The notes under the pieces are model-generated. The model made no database searches, was not told where the DNA came from, and saw only the letters and a program-made list of their open reading frames with translations. Shown here piece after piece: positions 31,942 through 34,935 of a DNA stretch of 34,935 nucleotides. Made by a program: the position numbers and the translations under genes. Each line of letters begins with the position of its first letter. Positions within the stretch are counted from its first letter, which is position 1. The DNA is from Gammaproteobacteria bacterium (GTDB lineage Bacteria > Pseudomonadota > Gammaproteobacteria > Ga0077536). The DNA lies in the NCBI GenBank assembly GCA_019747795.1, contig JAIEQK010000214.1, forward strand, positions 1-34,935, given 5' to 3'.

Positions 31942-31964
31942 GGGCGGCGGGTCGCAGGCCGCCC
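31942..31964 (+). terminator. GC-rich hairpin after the LLM gene
   Basis: GGGCGGC (31942-31948) and GCCGCCC (31958-31964) form a perfect 7-bp stem with a 9-nt loop, starting 9 nt after the LLM stop. No U tract follows, so it is only a possible terminator or attenuator. Confidence 0.4.
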
Positions 31965-32001
31965 GTCGCACCGGTCTTCGGCGGTCACTGGATGAGGAAG
32001 T

Positions 32002-33657
32002 ATGTCCGTTCCCGCACGAGCGCGCGCCGCCTTTCTTCACGCTGAGTTCGGGCGCCTGCTGGCCTTTCTCGCCATCACGGCGGCGCTCAGCGCTCTGTGG
32101 TTCCGCGACGTGTGGACCGATGGAGTGATGGGCCTGTTCGACTGGCGCAAGGATGAGTTCTTCGTCGCCTACCTGGTGGCCTCGCTGCGCGAACAGGGCC
32201 TGGTGCCATCCGCCTTCTTCGCCGTCCCCATCAATCTCAACTACCCGACGATCAATACCACGCGGCTGTACTTCGCCAACCCGGAAGTCATCGCCTACAG
32301 TCCCTGGCTCTTCCTTGCTCACTGGTTCAGCGGAGAGCGATTCGTTCTCGCCCTGCTGGCCGCGCACCTGCTGCTCGCGGCGCTCGGCCTGTGGCAGCTG
32401 GGGGCGCTGTGCCGCTTTCCCTTCGTCTTCCGCGTATTGTCCTTCGTGCTGCTGGCGCTGAATCCCTGGCTGATGCAGCACCTCGCCATCGGCTACCTGC
32501 CCTGGATCAACGCACTGCTCGTGCCGCTCGCGCTGTGGGGACTGCTGCATGGACGCGGACGCCCCCTCGTCCTGGTCATCGGCGCCCTGCTGAGCGCGCT
32601 GATCATCTACCAGGGCGGCCTGCACGTCTGGCTGTGGATGAACTTTGCAGTCGCCACGGTGGCGCTGGCCCTCGCGCTCATCGCGCGCCGTGTCGCACCG
32701 CTGGCCCGCGTCGCCCTGTTCGGCCTGTTGAGCACGCTTGCCGCCGCCCCGCGCCTGCTGGCCACCACGCGCGAGTTCCATGGCCTGGTGCGTGAACCGC
32801 TCGGCAGCTACGCGAGCTGGTCGGACGTGCTGGGCCTGCTGCTCGACGCGCGCACCAACCCCTACGACCTGCCGCGCGCCTACGACGTCTACGGCACCAA
32901 TCTCTACGACGCATCGGTGGTGGTCGGCCTGCCGTGGCTGGTGGTGCTCGCAATCTGCCTGCTGCTCTTCCTGCGCCGCGCCAGGCAGGGGGCCGCGGGC
33001 TGGCCGACGGGCGCGGCGTTGCTGGTTGCCGCGGCCTGGTTCGTGGTCTGTGGCTGGGATGGCGTGTGGCGCGCCCTGGTTGCACTGCTGCCGCTGTTGT
33101 CGACCGACGTCTATCCCTGGCGATTCCTGTTTCTCGCCGTGGTGCTCCTCACCGTATTCATGCTGCACGAACTGGTCTTCCTGTACCGACGCGGCGCCGC
33201 GGTCGGACAGCTGGGGGCGCTGGTGCTGTGCCTCGCCCTCGTGCCGAGCAACTACCAGCGCAACCAGGCCTTCTGCGCCGTCGCGGCGCAGGGCGAGGCC
33301 GCGCTCGAACAGTTCAACCTGCGCCGATTCCTGGGCGTGATGCTGCCGGTGAAGGACCTGGCCGATGGTCGCTCGCTGCCGCCGACCTTGCTCCACGACC
33401 ACTTGGTCTATCCGCCGACCCCGGCCGGTTATCACCTGCCCTGGCTGAGCCGCGCGCTGCTGCGCAGCTTCGAGATTCGCGGCGCCGAGCTCGAGTTCCG
33501 CGCCGGCGAAGCCGGCGCGCGCAGCCTGCCGAGCGAACGTGCCCTGGTGATCGCCGCGCGCGCCAGCCTCTCGCCGCTGGAAGCCACGCTGCCGCTGCTC
33601 GCCTTTGGTGGCATCGCGATCGGGTTGAGCGTGTTCCATCGCCGCCGCTCTGCATGA
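32002..33657 (+). CDS. Polytopic membrane protein, GT-C glycosyltransferase-like
   Basis: A 551-residue integral membrane protein with about eleven or twelve helices. The first is LLAFLAITAALSALWF, followed by an extracytoplasmic loop with MGLFDWRKDEFFVAYLVASL and FFAVPINLNYPTINTTRLYF. Later helices include LLLAALGLWQLGALC and VALLPLLSTDVYPWRFLFLA, the latter with the PWR-type motif seen in YfhO-like and related membrane proteins. A final helix is followed by HRRRSA. The large first loop with acidic residues and the overall layout recall GT-C glycosyltransferases (lipid-linked sugar donors), but no diagnostic catalytic motif is certain. The start at 32002 has GAGGAAG close upstream. It lies alone between two homologous LLM sequences. 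Confidence 0.78.
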   Translation: MSVPARARAAFLHAEFGRLLAFLAITAALSALWFRDVWTDGVMGLFDWRKDEFFVAYLVASLREQGLVPSAFFAVPINLNYPTINTTRLYFANPEVIAYSPWLFLAHWFSGERFVLALLAAHLLLAALGLWQLGALCRFPFVFRVLSFVLLALNPWLMQHLAIGYLPWINALLVPLALWGLLHGRGRPLVLVIGALLSALIIYQGGLHVWLWMNFAVATVALALALIARRVAPLARVALFGLLSTLAAAPRLLATTREFHGLVREPLGSYASWSDVLGLLLDARTNPYDLPRAYDVYGTNLYDASVVVGLPWLVVLAICLLLFLRRARQGAAGWPTGAALLVAAAWFVVCGWDGVWRALVALLPLLSTDVYPWRFLFLAVVLLTVFMLHELVFLYRRGAAVGQLGALVLCLALVPSNYQRNQAFCAVAAQGEAALEQFNLRRFLGVMLPVKDLADGRSLPPTLLHDHLVYPPTPAGYHLPWLSRALLRSFEIRGAELEFRAGEAGARSLPSERALVIAARASLSPLEATLPLLAFGGIAIGLSVFHRRRSA

Positions 33658-33694
33658 GCGGATGGCGGCGCGGCGTCCATACTCGGCCCTGTAG

Positions 33695-33712
33695 GTCGGA
33701 CTTCAGTCCGAC
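33695..33712. repeat. REP-like palindrome GTCGGACTTCAGTCCGAC
   Basis: A perfect 18-nt palindrome preceded by CTGTAG, the same head as the elements at 11696 and 18842, but with a different, still self-complementary stem. It lies 22 nt upstream of the broken LLM copy and 37 nt after the membrane-protein stop. Confidence 0.8.
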
Positions 33713-33734
33713 ATTTGAACCCAGTCGGAACGTC

Positions 33735-34213
33735 CCGGCCTTCGTGCCGGTGGCCGGCGCGCTGGCGGCGCGCTGCGCGCGGCGAAGTACGGCATGCATC
33801 TCCTGCCGCAGGGCCGCCGCGACCAGGTGCTCGATCCCTGGTGCGCGGCGCTGCGCGCCAAGGGCGACGACCCGGCGCGCTACCGCGTGGGCCTCATTCG
33901 ACCGGTGCTGGTGAGCGAAGATCGGAAACGTGACTGGGCGGTGTTCAAGCCGAGCGAGATTCATCGCATGGCGAAGAACAGCGACTGGGCGGCGAGTTCG
34001 CCGGACCAGGTCGCCGACTTCCGCGATCCGCAGCGCATTCCGCAGCAGTGGATCATCGGCGACGTCGAGCACTGCGTCGCCACGCTGTGCGACTTCATCC
34101 GCGAATTCTGCATGACCGACATGGTGACCTGGGGTGCACCACCCGGGCTGCATCCGGAGTGCATGAACGCGAGCCTCGAGCGTCTGGCCAAGGAGGTGTT
34201 GCCGCGGGTGCGC
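33735..34213 (+). pseudogene. Truncated and internally deleted LLM oxidoreductase paralogue
   Basis: Positions 33735-33773 match 31076-31114 of the intact LLM gene, and 33767-34213 match 31454-31900. The two matches join at GGCGCGC, present at both ends of the missing 346 nt, as left by deletion between microhomologies. The first third of the gene is absent. The deletion is not a multiple of three, so the two parts are in different frames. After 33794 the frame remains open with many conservative changes (for example FCMTDMV for YGVTDMV), which suggests decay of a former functional paralogue. The reading frame then runs on into unrelated sequence. No ribosome site or promoter is evident. Confidence 0.85.
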
Positions 34214-34447
34214 GAGGCGGAGGCGCGGGGTGAGCGGGTGGGCGGCGACGGGAGGTTTCGACGTCGCTCGGGCCGGGTTCCTCGAAGGACGTGGCGTCAG
34301 GTCGAGTCTTTGCGCTGTCGTGCACGAAGCCGGCGCTTCGATAACTTCAGCCATGGCCCTCGACCTGGCCCTTTCCCGGGGACACTACGTGCGCAGTCAG
34401 CACGCCCGGCTGCATGCCTCGCGCAGCGTCCTGCGCCGTACACGCCA

Positions 34448-34474
34448 CTGCCCTCGGCGCCCAGCGCCGGGCAG
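34448..34474 (-). terminator. Hairpin downstream of the lipoprotein gene
   Basis: On the minus strand CTGCCC pairs with GGGCAG and, inside a 2-nt bulge, GGCGC pairs with GCGCC around loop TGG. It starts about 18 nt after the lipoprotein stop. No clear U tract follows, so termination is plausible, not certain. I see no gene between 34214 and 34491. Confidence 0.4.
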
Positions 34475-34491
34475 GGACCGTCGATCCGCAC

Positions 34492-34905
34492 TCAACGTTC
34501 CGGCAGCGTTCCCATCATCATGGCAGCGCGCGCTGCCTGCGCAGAGTCCTCACACTGCGACAGTGACGCGAACACCCTGAGCGCAAGGAGCGCGCCGGGG
34601 CTGGTTCCCATCGCCTGCATGCCCGCGGCTTCGTTCAGCGCGCTGCAACTGTCGATCATCTGGTCCTCGAGCGCGGACAAATCGCTGGTCGTGGCAGGTA
34701 CCCGCGACATCGTCTGACTGATGAGGTCGTCCATCACTCGATTCTGCAGCCGGAACACCTGCTCCGCGCGTTGGGCCTGGGTGGTATCCAGGTCCGCCGA
34801 ATTGGGGCGTCCATGCGCCGACGGGGCGGGCGCCTGACAGCCTGCGCAGCAGAGCGCTGCGGCGAGCGACATCGTCCAGGCGCGGGCAAACATTCTTGTT
34901 GGCAT
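34492..34905 (-). CDS. Small putative lipoprotein
   Basis: A 137-residue protein. The N-terminus MPTRMFARAWTMSLAAALCC leads to CCAGC, a lipobox-like site with the acylated Cys near residue 23. The mature part is short, rich in Ala, Gln and Ser, and mainly helical: AQRAEQVFRLQNRVMDDLIS and ALEDQMIDSCSALNEAAGMQ, with two further Cys that could form a disulfide. I recognise no family. It is transcribed towards the broken LLM copy. Its promoter would lie at the window edge, so a start and leader cannot be judged well. It might be an envelope protein of unknown function. Confidence 0.65.
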   Translation of the reverse strand: MPTRMFARAWTMSLAAALCCAGCQAPAPSAHGRPNSADLDTTQAQRAEQVFRLQNRVMDDLISQTMSRVPATTSDLSALEDQMIDSCSALNEAAGMQAMGTSPGALLALRVFASLSQCEDSAQAARAAMMMGTLPER

Positions 34906-34935
34906 GTCGCATCCAGTACGTGGCGCGCCACCTAC

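Noticed and set aside
34350-34500. Transposon or IS end near the pseudogene
   Set aside because: No terminal inverted repeats, target duplications or transposase fragments could be found around the remnant.
33794-34717. Functional 307-residue LLM-related protein
   Set aside because: It lacks the first two thirds of the barrel and its last 165 or so residues are unrelated, low-complexity translation; it fits a remnant.

Overview
The window reads as a contiguous chromosome segment from a GC-rich proteobacterium. A free-living gammaproteobacterium is my best guess. The grounds are the VPLPA-type PEP-CTERM tail, the REP-like palindromes with a TGTAGG head, the twin-arginine signal, the split thiamine-diphosphate decarboxylase and a gene set rich in acyl-CoA and luciferase-like enzymes. 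There is no rRNA, tRNA, transposase, integrase, phage gene or CRISPR array. The lineage is an inference, because no phylogenetic marker gene is present.

Layout. (1) 8-3226, minus: an operon of two luciferase-like (LLM) oxidoreductases and an MFS carrier, divergent from an acyl-CoA synthetase (3355-4974). (2) 5053-8665, plus: a large secreted SdrD-like/FG-GAP repeat protein, then an outer-membrane beta-barrel of clearly lower GC than its surroundings. (3) 9000-11667, plus: an N-acyl-D-amino-acid deacylase and a quinone-oxidoreductase-type dehydrogenase. (4) 11675-11872: a REP-like palindrome array between convergent genes. (5) 11870-14690, minus: an acyl-CoA dehydrogenase and an acyl-CoA ligase. 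(6) 14825-16742, plus: three genes overlapping by 4 nt, the alpha and beta halves of a sulfopyruvate/phosphonopyruvate decarboxylase-like enzyme and a periplasmic solute-binding protein. (7) 17176-17475: a small RRM RNA-binding protein with a long leader. (8) 17881-18759: a GrdB/PrdB-family protein with an in-frame UGA. (9) 18842-21771, minus: VOC protein, nitroreductase, DUF3014 protein and enoyl-CoA hydratase/isomerase. (10) 21991-27379, plus: a Tat-exported isoaspartate-methyltransferase homologue, a membrane-embedded spermidine-synthase-like protein, an alpha/beta-hydrolase-like protein and an EamA transporter. (11) 27694-34905: a methyltransferase, a PEP-CTERM protein, a D-2-hydroxyacid dehydrogenase, a third LLM enzyme, a polytopic membrane protein, a broken LLM paralogue and a lipoprotein.

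The most striking item is the gene at 17881-18759. Conventional annotation would split it at the TGA at 18361. The frame continues on both sides with one conserved family sequence, the TGA takes the place of the first Cys of a C-P-V-C redox motif, and a perfect 7-bp hairpin with a G in its 5-nt loop lies 17 nt downstream. This fits a selenocysteine-containing protein with a bacterial SECIS element.

The second theme is a family of short palindromes whose stems vary while keeping complementarity. They sit directly on stop codons, and in one case supply the stop. Metabolically the window looks catabolic: CoA ligases, dehydrogenase, hydratase/isomerase, LLM oxidoreductases, deacylase and carriers. 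No single pathway can be assigned from sequence alone.
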